Both the position numbers and the translations under genes were made by a program. Below the pieces are notes generated by a model. The model saw only the letters and a list, made by a program, of their open reading frames with translations. It did no database searches and was not told where the DNA came from. Positions 1 through 8,284 of a stretch of DNA of 34,922 nt are shown here, one piece after another. The first letter of the stretch is position 1. Each line of letters begins with the position of its first letter. Source of the stretch: Flavobacteriaceae bacterium (GTDB taxonomy: Bacteria; Bacteroidota; Bacteroidia; Flavobacteriales; Flavobacteriaceae); NCBI GenBank assembly GCA_002691685.1, contig NZIQ01000006.1, positions 1 to 34,922 on the forward strand. The letters are read 5' to 3'.

Positions 1-621
1 AAATGCTTCTAGAGAGTTTAAGAGTTGAAAATTTTGTTCAAGTGTTTTAGAAAATCCAAATCCAACATCTAAAATCAAATCGTGAATTTGTAATTCTGTA
101 ACCTGCTCTTCAAGCGCTGAAAAATAATATTTGATTTCTGTGATTAAATTCTTGTAGTTGGTTTGTTCTTGCATATTCTGAGGTGAACCTTTCATATGCA
201 TGCCTATATAACAAACTCCATGACGGGCTACAGTAGCGAGCATTTTTGAATCGAGCTGTCCTGCAGAAATATCGTTTATTATTGCTGCCCCACTTTCTAT
301 TGCAGCCTCTGCAATTTCAGACCTAAAAGTATCGACGGAAATCAAACCTTTAGGGAAAGACTGTTGTATTAATTTCACAGCGTTAATAACTCGACGGAAC
401 TCTTCTTGAAGACTTATATCTTCTGCGCCTGGTTTTGAACTATATCCGCCAACATCTATAAATTGAGCACCGTCTCTAAGATATTGTTCTACTTTGTTCA
501 AAAGAGCTCTATCGTCTTTTAGCTTTCCTCCGTCGTAGAATGAATCAGGAGTTAAGTTGATAATTCCCATTGTTTTGGGTATGCTGAGATCGATGAGTTG
601 ACCTTTACAATTTAGGGTCAT
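1..621 (-). CDS. folP: Dihydropteroate synthase, 3' end cut by window edge
   Basis: This enzyme condenses p-aminobenzoate with dihydropterin pyrophosphate to give dihydropteroate in cytosolic folate synthesis. The reading frame runs from ATG at 621 down to base 1 without a stop, giving 207 residues; the family is usually about 270-280, so roughly the last 70 residues lie outside the window. Residues 18-31 carry the pterin-binding signature MGIINLTPDSFYDGG, and residues 55-66 carry DVGGYSSKPGAE, the second diagnostic loop. A further core segment around residue 96 reads ISVDTFRSE. It is transcribed divergently from the DUF1599 gene. The family call is secure. Confidence 0.95.
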   Translation of the reverse strand, partial: MTLNCKGQLIDLSIPKTMGIINLTPDSFYDGGKLKDDRALLNKVEQYLRDGAQFIDVGGYSSKPGAEDISLQEEFRRVINAVKLIQQSFPKGLISVDTFRSEIAEAAIESGAAIINDISAGQLDSKMLATVARHGVCYIGMHMKGSPQNMQEQTNYKNLITEIKYYFSALEEQVTELQIHDLILDVGFGFSKTLEQNFQLLNSLEAF

Positions 622-692
622 AATAAATAGCTTTATGTATCTTTGAGCACCCCATGCAGGGTGTAGCACAAAATTAGAATAAATACCTGTAG
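622..692. promoter_or_regulatory. Divergent promoter region between folP and the DUF1599 gene
   Basis: This 71-bp gap separates two divergent genes. The plus strand has TATCTTTG at 638-645 and the minus strand has TAATTTTG at 676-669. Both fit the TAnnTTTG -7 element known for Bacteroidota housekeeping sigma factor. I see no convincing TTG -33 element at the expected 17-23 bp spacing for either, so the sites are tentative. A short inverted repeat (GCACCC around 646-652, GGGTGT around 659-664) lies between them. Confidence 0.35.
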
Positions 693-1229
693 ATGAGCGA
701 TACTTCAAGTCAATTTGACCTAGTAATCAAAAAATGCCAAACTCTTTTTGAAAAGAAAACTAAGGATTATGGAACAGCTTGGCGTATTCTTAGACTTCCG
801 TCTTTGACTGACCAAATCTACATCAAAGCTCAACGCATCAGGGGACTGCAAACCAACGAGGTCCAAAAAATTCAAGAAAATCAAGAATCTGAATTCATAG
901 GAATCATCAATTATGCAGTGATGGCTTTAATTCAAATTGAAAAAGGTGTCGCAGAACAACCTGACTTAGATGAAAAGGAGGCTTGCGATTTATACGCTCA
1001 GAAAGTGAAGGAATGCAAGCAACTTATGATGGATAAAAACCACGATTATGGGGAAGCTTGGAGAGATATGCGAGTAAGTTCACTTACAGATTTAATAATT
1101 CAAAAATTGTTGAGGGTAAAACAAATTGAAGATAATCAAGGACAAACTTTGGTGAGCGAAGGAATTGATGCCAATTATCAAGACATGCTGAACTATGCGG
1201 TCTTTGCACTTATACATTTAAAGAAATGA
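693..1229 (+). CDS. DUF1599 (nucleotide modification associated domain 1) protein, tandem duplicated
   Basis: The 178-residue protein is two copies of one domain. Residues about 8-84 contain KKTKDYGTAWRILRLPSLTD and residues about 101-178 contain DKNHDYGEAWRDMRVSSLTD, each followed by an ALI-type helix (MALIQIEK, FALIHLKK). This DYG-AWR-LTD pattern is that of DUF1599, a small helical domain of unsettled function common in Bacteroidota and phages. No signal peptide is visible, so it is probably cytosolic. It starts the DUF1599-BT_3928-tpiA-prmA-clpS run; its stop overlaps the next start by four bases (ATGA), implying cotranslation. The biochemical role is unknown to me. Confidence 0.85.
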   Translation: MSDTSSQFDLVIKKCQTLFEKKTKDYGTAWRILRLPSLTDQIYIKAQRIRGLQTNEVQKIQENQESEFIGIINYAVMALIQIEKGVAEQPDLDEKEACDLYAQKVKECKQLMMDKNHDYGEAWRDMRVSSLTDLIIQKLLRVKQIEDNQGQTLVSEGIDANYQDMLNYAVFALIHLKK

Positions 1230-2329
1230 AAATGAATCTTATCGTACACGTTAGTAGAGGTTTCGTAGGCTTGCTTTTTATTATTAGTGGCTTAATTAAA
1301 CTCAATGACCCTCTTGGATTCTCGTTTAAACTCGAAGAATACTTTTCAGAAGCCGTTTTGAATTTACCATTTTTAGTCCCACTTGCACTCTCATTATCTG
1401 TTGTAATTGTTATTACAGAAGTGGTTCTAGGTGTTTTATTACTCATAGGATACCAGACCAAATGGGTATTGTACAGTTTGTTGGGCATGATTGTCTTTTT
1501 CACCTTTCTTACATTCTATTCGGCCTATTTCAATAAGGTTACTGATTGTGGATGTTTCGGAGATGCTATAAAACTTACGCCTTGGGAATCTTTTATCAAA
1601 GATATTATACTCTTAGTTCTCATTGTATTCCTATATCTGAAGCAGGAATTTATACAGCCCTTATTGGATTTAAAGTACCAACAAATTGTCTCTGGAATAA
1701 CGCTATTTCTATGTGTTTTAATGGCATATCACGTTTTAAACCACTTGCCAATGGTTGATTTTCGACCTTATAAAATTGGTGCAGATGTCTATGAAAATAT
1801 GATTGTACCTGAGGATGCTCCTAAGGCGATATACAGTTATAATTGGGAGTTCGAAGTTGATGGAAAAAATACCATTATAAGTACTACTGGAAGCTATCCT
1901 GAGGTAGATGGGACTTTTACTGGTAATGTTGAAACAGAATTAGTGCAAAAGGGATATGAGCCTCCTATTCACGACTTTTCAATTGAAAAAAATGGGGTAG
2001 ATATTACCCCAGAGGTTCTTGAGGAAGAAAAAGTAATACTGATCATTTCTTATGATCTCTATTTGGCCAAAGAAAAGGGATTATCCCAAATAAAAACTTT
2101 AACAGAGAATGCTGCTGTCAATGGTTTTAGGATTATTGGGATGTCGGCTTCGAGTGAAGAAGAAACAGAATCCGTCAATTTGAAATACGATACATCTCTT
2201 GATTGGTATTTTACAGACCAAACAACACTTAAGACAATAGTTCGCTCTAATCCTGCTGTTGTGCTTCTAGAAAATGGCGTAATTACCAACAAGGTTCACT
2301 TTAATGACTTTAACCACTTATTTAAATAA
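1226..2329 (+). CDS. BT_3928-like DoxX/MauE-type membrane protein with thioredoxin-like C-terminus
   Basis: The 367-residue protein has four to five predicted membrane helices in residues about 8-176, arranged as in DoxX/MauE proteins. A TDCGCFGD motif sits near residue 107 in a loop; MauE-like and quinone-linked redox proteins carry similar cysteine pairs. The remaining roughly 190 residues look soluble. The segment VILIISYDLYLAKEKG and the late PAVVLLENGVI resemble the strands of a thioredoxin fold, but no CxxC is present there. Its start overlaps the DUF1599 stop and tpiA begins four bases after its end. In Bacteroidota this protein is repeatedly found in this setting. A redox or quinone-related role is inference; the substrate is unknown. 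Confidence 0.8.
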   Translation: MKMNLIVHVSRGFVGLLFIISGLIKLNDPLGFSFKLEEYFSEAVLNLPFLVPLALSLSVVIVITEVVLGVLLLIGYQTKWVLYSLLGMIVFFTFLTFYSAYFNKVTDCGCFGDAIKLTPWESFIKDIILLVLIVFLYLKQEFIQPLLDLKYQQIVSGITLFLCVLMAYHVLNHLPMVDFRPYKIGADVYENMIVPEDAPKAIYSYNWEFEVDGKNTIISTTGSYPEVDGTFTGNVETELVQKGYEPPIHDFSIEKNGVDITPEVLEEEKVILIISYDLYLAKEKGLSQIKTLTENAAVNGFRIIGMSASSEEETESVNLKYDTSLDWYFTDQTTLKTIVRSNPAVVLLENGVITNKVHFNDFNHLFK

Positions 2330-2332
2330 AAT

Positions 2333-3085
2333 ATGAGACAAAAAATTGTAGCTGGAAACTGGAAAATGAATAAAACTCTTCAAGAAACTGAAGAATTGAT
2401 AAACGCGCTTCAATCTGATTATACGACAACAAATACAGAGGTAATTATAGCACCAGCTTATGTAAACCTCTACCGATCACAAGAATTGTTGAATTCATCA
2501 AAAATTAATGTTTCTGCCCAAAACATGCACTTTGAAACTACAGGAGCTTTTACAGGAGAAATCTCTGCTGAAATGCTTCAGTCGATCGGCATTGATACTG
2601 TTATTTTAGGGCATTCTGAGCGAAGAGATGTCTTTCTTGAAACCGATGAGATTATCGCTAAAAAAGTAAGAAAAGCATTAGATCAACAAATGCGAGTTAT
2701 TTTTTGCTTTGGCGAACAGTTAGAAGAACGAAAGTCTAATACGCATTTTGAAGTGGTCTCGTCTCAACTTAAATCAGTTTTATCTGATTTATCAGAAACA
2801 GATTGGAATAATGTGGTTTTGGCTTATGAGCCTGTTTGGGCTATAGGTACTGGAGAAACTGCTAGTCCGGAACAAGCACAAGAAATGCACAAGCATATTC
2901 GCAATGAAATTAGTGTTATGAGTTCTGAAGCTGTGGCATCTCAAATTTCTATTCTTTACGGTGGAAGCGTTAAACCCGCTAATGCAGTAGGTCTTTTTTC
3001 AAAAGAAGATATTGACGGAGGTTTGATAGGTGGAGCATCCTTAAAAGCTGACGATTTTCTAGCAATTGTGGATGCGGCTGAATAA
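2333..3085 (+). CDS. tpiA: Triosephosphate isomerase
   Basis: This glycolytic enzyme interconverts dihydroxyacetone phosphate and glyceraldehyde 3-phosphate in the cytosol. At 250 residues it is full length. Visible catalytic landmarks in order are GNWKMNK near residue 8 (the active-site Asn and Lys), LGHSERR near 95 (the electrophilic His), AYEPVWAIGTG near 165 (the catalytic Glu and the start of loop 6), and YGGSVKP near 208 (phosphate binding). It is placed between the BT_3928-like gene and prmA; its TAA shares one base with the prmA ATG (TAATG). Confidence 0.98.
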   Translation: MRQKIVAGNWKMNKTLQETEELINALQSDYTTTNTEVIIAPAYVNLYRSQELLNSSKINVSAQNMHFETTGAFTGEISAEMLQSIGIDTVILGHSERRDVFLETDEIIAKKVRKALDQQMRVIFCFGEQLEERKSNTHFEVVSSQLKSVLSDLSETDWNNVVLAYEPVWAIGTGETASPEQAQEMHKHIRNEISVMSSEAVASQISILYGGSVKPANAVGLFSKEDIDGGLIGGASLKADDFLAIVDAAE

Positions 3086-3927
3086 TGAGCGCAATGCACT
3101 ATCTCGAAGTTTATTTTAAAATAAATTCAACTCAAAATTATAATGAGGTTCTTCTTGCGGAATTACAATATTTTGATTTTGAAAGTTTTGCAGAAACTGA
3201 AAATGGAATTAAAGCTTATATTCGGGTTGAATCTTCTACTTCATTTGAATTTGATGTAGCGCGAGATTTACCTATTTCATGTAGCCTCTGTGACCAAATT
3301 ACTTTTGAAGTAACCACCATAGAACAGACCAATTGGAATGCTAAATGGGAAGAGAATTTTGATCCGATATATGTTGAAGATCAAATTGAGATCAGAGCAC
3401 CATTTCATCCGACAAAAAATTACCCTAACGAGTTAATAATTACCCCAAAAATGAGTTTTGGGACAGGTCACCATCAAACGACTCAATTGATGTTGAGGCA
3501 TATCTTACAATTGGATTTAAAGCAAAAACGAGTGCTTGATATGGGTTCAGGCACGGGGGTTTTAGGCATATTTGCCTTAAAAAAAGAGGCTAGAGAAGTC
3601 ATCGCAGTTGATATTGAGCCTTGGTGCATTGAAAACTGTTTGGAAAATGCACATCTCAATGAGGTAAAATTAACTGCAATCCGTTCTGATTCCGTTCCAA
3701 AGGATCTAGGATTGTTTGATGTGGTCATAGCGAATATCAATAGAAATGTACTTCTTGAACAGCTCGAAGATTATCGTAAAGTGTTGAAAGATAAGGGTAT
3801 ACTCCTAATGAGTGGATTTTACAAGGAAGACCTTGAGCAAATCGAAAAAAAGTGTGGGGAGTATCACTTCAATTTTAGTGAATTTTATGAATTGGATGGG
3901 TGGATAGTTGTAAAATACGTACTTTAG
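3085..3927 (+). CDS. prmA: Ribosomal protein L11 methyltransferase
   Basis: This SAM-dependent enzyme methylates ribosomal protein L11. The 280-residue protein has an N-terminal substrate-recognition part and a C-terminal Rossmann-type methyltransferase. Diagnostic stretches are TPKMSFGTGHHQTT near residue 120, the SAM motif LDMGSGTGVLGIF near 150, and VIANINRNVLLE near 212, the NIxxNxL catalytic-loop type motif. The start ATG overlaps the tpiA stop by one base; a second in-frame ATG follows three codons later and cannot be excluded. It is followed by clpS after a 21-base gap. Confidence 0.95.
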   Translation: MSAMHYLEVYFKINSTQNYNEVLLAELQYFDFESFAETENGIKAYIRVESSTSFEFDVARDLPISCSLCDQITFEVTTIEQTNWNAKWEENFDPIYVEDQIEIRAPFHPTKNYPNELIITPKMSFGTGHHQTTQLMLRHILQLDLKQKRVLDMGSGTGVLGIFALKKEAREVIAVDIEPWCIENCLENAHLNEVKLTAIRSDSVPKDLGLFDVVIANINRNVLLEQLEDYRKVLKDKGILLMSGFYKEDLEQIEKKCGEYHFNFSEFYELDGWIVVKYVL

Positions 3928-3948
3928 AACAGGTAATGTATTATTCAT

Positions 3949-4224
3949 ATGAGTACCCGAGAAAAAGTAGAAGAACTCGTTCTAACCGACACAGAGACGT
4001 CTGATGGATATCATTTGGTCTTGTACAATGATGACCACAACACCTTTGATCACGTCATATACACTCTTGTAAAGGTATGTGAACACAGTGCTGAACAAGC
4101 TGAGCAGTGCTCCCTTATTGTTCATTACAAAGGAAAATGTACAGTAAAATCAGGGGAAATTGAAGACCTTAAATCACGTTGTCAGGCACTTTTAGATGCG
4201 GGTTTAAGTGCAAAAATCAAATAA
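3949..4224 (+). CDS. clpS: ATP-dependent Clp protease adaptor ClpS
   Basis: ClpS binds proteins with N-degron residues and hands them to the ClpA/ClpC-ClpP protease. The 91-residue length is typical. Landmarks are LVLYNDDHNTFDHVI near residues 25-39 (the NDD/H pocket region), the VHYKGKC segment near 64-70 and a final helix ending in LLDAGLSAKI. It lies at the end of the tpiA-prmA run and ten bases before the next gene. The Clp-partner gene is not in this window. Confidence 0.93.
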   Translation: MSTREKVEELVLTDTETSDGYHLVLYNDDHNTFDHVIYTLVKVCEHSAEQAEQCSLIVHYKGKCTVKSGEIEDLKSRCQALLDAGLSAKIK

Positions 4225-4233
4225 ATTTTGGTC

Positions 4234-5619
4234 ATGAAAAGAAGAGACTTTATTTCTAAATCTTCAATAGGAACTGCTGCAGTTATTGCTGGTTCTTCAT
4301 TGACTGCATGTGTAACAGGAGGAACACGTCTAGCTACACAACAATACATGGGTGATTTTCAAGCAGAGCCCTTGAGTACGATACGTGCTGCATTTATTGG
4401 CGTTGGTGCTAGGGGAGGCTATCACGCCAAGTCTTTTGCTCGTTTAAAAGGTACAGAAGTGGTTGCTATATGTGATGTTTATCAGGATTTAGTTGAAGAA
4501 AAGAAAAATTGGGTTGAAGAGGTTGATGAGTTTCAACAACATCAAAATATTGCTTTGTACTATGGCGATGAACAACAATGGTTAAAGATGTTAGAGGAGA
4601 TAAAACCTGATATTGTATTTATTGCAACCAATTGGGAAAACCACGCGCCGATGGCCATAGCCTCTATGAAAGCTGGAGCTCATGCCTTTGTCGAGGTTCC
4701 TATGGCAACTACTTTAAAGGATTTATGGGATATTGTCGATACTTCAGAACAGACCCAAAAGCATTGTATGATGATGGAAAACGTCAACTACGGTAGGGTA
4801 GAACTGATGTATCTCAATATGGTGCGCCAGGGTCTTGTAGGTGATTTGTTACACGCAGAAGCTGCTTATATTCACGAGTTGAGATGGCAAATGCAAGAGC
4901 AAGAGCGAGGCACCGGATCTTGGAGAACTCATCATTACGCAAATCGAAATGGTAATCTGTACCCTACCCACGGTTTAGGACCAGTTGCACAATACATGAG
5001 TTTAGCTCGAGGAGAGGACAATTTTGCAAGTTTAGTTTCTTTTTCTACACCTGCGATGGGACGTGCCTTATATGCCAAAGAAAATTACCCTTCTGATCAC
5101 AAATGGAATCAATTGGACTACAAGGGAGGTGACTTAAATACTTCAATTGTGAAAACTAAATTAGGTAGAACCATAATGATACAGTGGGATGAAACTAGCC
5201 CAAGACCTTATTCTAGGCATAATTTGATTCAAGGAACTAAGGGCACCTTAGCCGGTTTTCCTACGCGTATTGCTCTGGATGGAGGAGTTGAAGGATTAAC
5301 TAAGAATCATCACAGTTGGGTGCAAGGAGAAGAACTGCGTGCTATTTACGAAAAATATGATCACCCGCTCTACAAAAGACTCAATAAGAGCACTAAAAAC
5401 AGTGGTCACGGAGGAATGGACGGTATTATGATTTATCGTATTGTAGAATGTCTTCAAAACGGACTTGCTCTTGACCAAAATGTGTACGAAGGTTGCTTGT
5501 GGTCTGCAGTTTCACCATTGAGTGAAATTTCGGTTTTGAATGGGGGAGCACCTCAAACATTTCCGGATTTTACAAGAGGAGATAGTGTTCAAACCAATCC
5601 GATTTCGATTATTTCTTGA
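4234..5619 (+). CDS. Exported Gfo/Idh/MocA-family protein, GH109-like (candidate alpha-N-acetylgalactosaminidase)
   Basis: GH109 enzymes are NAD-dependent glycosidases that cleave alpha-linked N-acetylgalactosamine by transient oxidation. I start at ATG 4234; a TTG two codons upstream is less likely. The N-terminus begins MKRRDFIS with twin arginines, a hydrophobic stretch and SLTAC, consistent with Tat export and possible lipidation. GVGARGG near residue 57 is the dinucleotide-binding loop, FIATNWENHAPMA near 130 and EVPMATT near 154 are Gfo/Idh/MocA core segments, and NLYPTHGLGPVAQY near 240-255 is the stretch I associate with GH109. Total length is 461. It shares one base with the following kinase gene. 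An ordinary secreted sugar oxidoreductase remains possible. Confidence 0.8.
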   Translation: MKRRDFISKSSIGTAAVIAGSSLTACVTGGTRLATQQYMGDFQAEPLSTIRAAFIGVGARGGYHAKSFARLKGTEVVAICDVYQDLVEEKKNWVEEVDEFQQHQNIALYYGDEQQWLKMLEEIKPDIVFIATNWENHAPMAIASMKAGAHAFVEVPMATTLKDLWDIVDTSEQTQKHCMMMENVNYGRVELMYLNMVRQGLVGDLLHAEAAYIHELRWQMQEQERGTGSWRTHHYANRNGNLYPTHGLGPVAQYMSLARGEDNFASLVSFSTPAMGRALYAKENYPSDHKWNQLDYKGGDLNTSIVKTKLGRTIMIQWDETSPRPYSRHNLIQGTKGTLAGFPTRIALDGGVEGLTKNHHSWVQGEELRAIYEKYDHPLYKRLNKSTKNSGHGGMDGIMIYRIVECLQNGLALDQNVYEGCLWSAVSPLSEISVLNGGAPQTFPDFTRGDSVQTNPISIIS

Positions 5620-6680
5620 TGAAAAAAATTCGAGTTCCTTCGAGGATTTGCTTATTTGGAGATCATCAAGATTACTTGAATCTGCCTGTAATTGCAGCTG
5701 CTATTGACAGGTATATGAACTTGGAATATACCCCTACGGCTTCTAGTTTTTTCAAGATTAATCTCATAGATTTAGAACGTACTCTAGAGGTACACTTTGA
5801 TGATACTACGAAGGTCTCAAATAACGATTACTTTCGCTCTTGTATAGAGGTGCTTAAAACCTATGGATTTGAATTTCAATCTGGTTATGAATTAAATATT
5901 CACAGTGATATCCCCATAAATGCTGGTCTTTCAAGTTCTTCTGCACTGGTGGTTAGTTGGCTTCGTTTTTTGGTGGAGGTATTGCACAACCCCAGACAAA
6001 TTACAATCTCTGATTATCAAATAGGACGTTGGGCTTATGAATCTGAGGTTTTATTTTTTCAACAGCCAGGAGGGTGTATGGATCAATTCACTATTGCCAA
6101 TTCAGGAGTAATTTATATCGATACACTTACCCAACAACTAAGGAGATTACCCAAACCTAAAGGGTGTTATGTCATTGCCAATAGCGGGATTTCAAAGGAC
6201 ACCTTAACGGTTTTGGCTGAGGCGAAGAAATTGGCTTTAAGTAGTATTGAGAAAGCAATTCAAGAAGAAGGTAAAGTCGATAAAGTCACTGATTTTAGTC
6301 TTGACGATTACCATAACTATTTACATCTTATGACGCAAGACGAAAGGCCGTATTGGTTTTCAACCTTAGAAAATTATCGCATTACCCTAAATGCGCTCAA
6401 AGCGATGACTGCTGAGCATTCTTCAAAGGTCATAGGATCACTTTTAAATCAACATCAGTACATTTTAAAAAAGTACATTAAGAATACACCTGAAATCATG
6501 CAGGGTTGGATTGATGGAGTGATTCAAGATGGCGCTTTAGGTGCAAAAATAATTGGTTCTGGAGGAGGAGGATGTCTATTGGCGGTATGTAATGATGACG
6601 AAAGTGCACAAAAGATAGTTTTTCGTTTTAAAGAAATGGGAGCCAAAGAAGCTTTTCAAATAAATTTAATTGAAAGATGA
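5619..6680 (+). CDS. GHMP-family sugar kinase, galactokinase-like
   Basis: GHMP kinases of this type phosphorylate a sugar, usually at C1. The ATG at 5619 overlaps the previous TGA by one base; a TTG one codon earlier is rejected. Of about 353 residues, the N-terminus shows RICLFGDHQDYLNLPVIAAA, matching the galactokinase-type GxHxDYxxxPV sugar-binding signature. INAGLSSSSALVVSW near residue 107 is the GHMP ATP-binding motif, and KIIGSGGGGCLLAV near 308 is the third motif. No signal peptide is visible, so it is cytosolic. Its stop overlaps the next start by four bases (ATGA). The true sugar is not readable from the sequence; galactose, N-acetylgalactosamine, arabinose or a heptose phosphate are alternatives. 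Confidence 0.85.
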   Translation: MKKIRVPSRICLFGDHQDYLNLPVIAAAIDRYMNLEYTPTASSFFKINLIDLERTLEVHFDDTTKVSNNDYFRSCIEVLKTYGFEFQSGYELNIHSDIPINAGLSSSSALVVSWLRFLVEVLHNPRQITISDYQIGRWAYESEVLFFQQPGGCMDQFTIANSGVIYIDTLTQQLRRLPKPKGCYVIANSGISKDTLTVLAEAKKLALSSIEKAIQEEGKVDKVTDFSLDDYHNYLHLMTQDERPYWFSTLENYRITLNALKAMTAEHSSKVIGSLLNQHQYILKKYIKNTPEIMQGWIDGVIQDGALGAKIIGSGGGGCLLAVCNDDESAQKIVFRFKEMGAKEAFQINLIER

Positions 6681-7504
6681 GTGCAAATCTCATAGTATTA
6701 GCAGGTGGGAAATCTTCGCGGATGAAGAAGAGCTTAGATTCGATTGATTTAAATGATCAAGTTAAAAATATTGCCCTGCACCAGCACAAAACTCTAATCC
6801 CTATAGGTTCGAATGATGAGCCCTTGATGTATTATTTATTGCTAAATGCTAAAGCTGCTGGATACCGACGAATTTACATTGTTACTTCTAAAGAAAATCA
6901 GGCATTTAAATCTTTTTTAGCACGTTATTCTTTTGTTGGTATGCAAATTGACTTGTGTATTCAACATACCCCTGAGGGTCAAAAACCTATGGGAACAGCC
7001 GATGCTGTTTTTCAGTGTGTAAGCCAATTCGAGGAATTGACTAAAGCCTATTTTACGGTATGCAATGCGGATAATCTATATGGAGTAGAAGCACTAAAAG
7101 ATATGCTTAAAGTTCGGGAAGCACCGCATGCATTAGTGGCCTATAATCGAGCAGGTTTGCGATTCGCAGGGGAACGTATAGCAAAGTTTGCCTTAATAGT
7201 GTTCAATACTCAAAATCATTTGGAACAAATCATCGAAAAACCTGAAGAGTATCAAGTTTCACACTGCATGAGAACTCAAGGTGAACTCAGGGTTAGCATG
7301 AATATTTTTAGTTTTTACGGTCCTTTAATTTATGATTACTTGAAGGACTGCCCTGCACATCCTGTTCGTAAGGAAAAGGAATTACCGACTATGCTCATGA
7401 TAGCTATCAAAGAACATCCAGATTCTGTCTTCTGTTTTAAAAGTGAAGAACACGTTCCTGATTTGACTTCGGCGATGGATATTGATCAATTTTTCAAGAC
7501 TTAA
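6677..7504 (+). CDS. Sugar nucleotidyltransferase (NTP_transferase family)
   Basis: This 275-residue protein should transfer a nucleotide from NTP to a sugar 1-phosphate. The N-terminus has LIVLAGGKSSRMKKS, the LAGGxxxRM nucleotide-binding loop of the family. PMGTADAVFQCV near residue 100 is the GTADA segment that contacts the base and sugar, and VCNADNLYG near 124 carries the metal-binding Asp. IIEKPEEYQ near 178 is the EKP motif. No acyltransferase or left-handed helix domain follows, so it is a single-domain enzyme. It is translationally coupled to the kinase upstream. The sugar and nucleotide are unknown; UDP-sugar formation is my inference. It ends tail to tail with the SIMPL gene, overlapping it by four bases. 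Confidence 0.82.
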   Translation: MSANLIVLAGGKSSRMKKSLDSIDLNDQVKNIALHQHKTLIPIGSNDEPLMYYLLLNAKAAGYRRIYIVTSKENQAFKSFLARYSFVGMQIDLCIQHTPEGQKPMGTADAVFQCVSQFEELTKAYFTVCNADNLYGVEALKDMLKVREAPHALVAYNRAGLRFAGERIAKFALIVFNTQNHLEQIIEKPEEYQVSHCMRTQGELRVSMNIFSFYGPLIYDYLKDCPAHPVRKEKELPTMLMIAIKEHPDSVFCFKSEEHVPDLTSAMDIDQFFKT

Positions 7505-8232
7505 CGATCGATTCCAAATTCCAATTTCATTGTGATGGTTGCTGTTTTTTCTTTGGAACTGGTGTTGAATGTTCCTCCCCATGAATAATCTTCATTTGAA
7601 TTCTGACCTATGATTTGAAAGATACCCATTTTTGCAGATTTGAGTCCTCCCAAATCGGCATTGGCATTTTTTGCGATTTGTTCAGCCCGACGCGTGGCAT
7701 CATCTGTTGCTGCAGCAATCATCTCTACCTTTAGGTCTGCAAGTTGAGTATAATAGTATTGAGGCGCATTGGAATAAAATTCGATTCCATTGGTGATTAG
7801 CTCTGTGATATCTCTCGAGATCTGTTCAATTTTTTCAATTTCTTTGGATTCAATTTCTACTCTTTGACTAAGTGAATAACCAGAAAAAACTCTCCTACTT
7901 TGTCCGTTTTTTTCATAGACATAATCAAAGTTTTTATTGATGTCTACGGCTTTGAAAACGATTTCACTTGCTGAAACACCTTTGGTTATTAGATAATTAT
8001 GAATAGCTTGTTTATCCTGGTCAAGTCTATTGTAAGCGTTATTTAATTCATAAGCTCTCTTTGAAAATGAACCACTCCATACGATTAAATCTGACTTGAA
8101 ATCTTTGGTTCCTAAACCGGTTACACTAATGCGTTCTTGTTTTTGATTTCTGTTTTTATAGGCATGTGCAATGATTGCAACCGAAATCACAATTGACAAG
8201 CCTATGATAATTGAGGCTAATTGATTTTTCAT
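7501..8232 (-). CDS. SIMPL domain (DUF541) membrane-anchored protein
   Basis: The 243-residue protein begins with MKNQLASIIIGLSIVISVAI, a single N-terminal membrane anchor or uncleaved signal. The rest is a SIMPL/DUF541 domain: RISVTGLGTKDFKSD near residue 34 is the usual first strand pair, FSGYSLSQRVEIESKE near 116 and a late AEQIAKNANADLG helix near 185 followed by an STS-containing end. Family members are periplasmic and form beta-rich oligomers; their role is not well defined. Downstream, four bases overlap the nucleotidyltransferase gene on the other strand. Upstream, 52 bases separate it from another minus-strand exported protein, so the two may be cotranscribed. Confidence 0.88.
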   Translation of the reverse strand: MKNQLASIIIGLSIVISVAIIAHAYKNRNQKQERISVTGLGTKDFKSDLIVWSGSFSKRAYELNNAYNRLDQDKQAIHNYLITKGVSASEIVFKAVDINKNFDYVYEKNGQSRRVFSGYSLSQRVEIESKEIEKIEQISRDITELITNGIEFYSNAPQYYYTQLADLKVEMIAAATDDATRRAEQIAKNANADLGGLKSAKMGIFQIIGQNSNEDYSWGGTFNTSSKEKTATITMKLEFGIDR

Positions 8233-8284
8233 AGGTAAGATGATAATTTTGTTTTTTTATTCAATTACAATTATTGTGCCTAGT

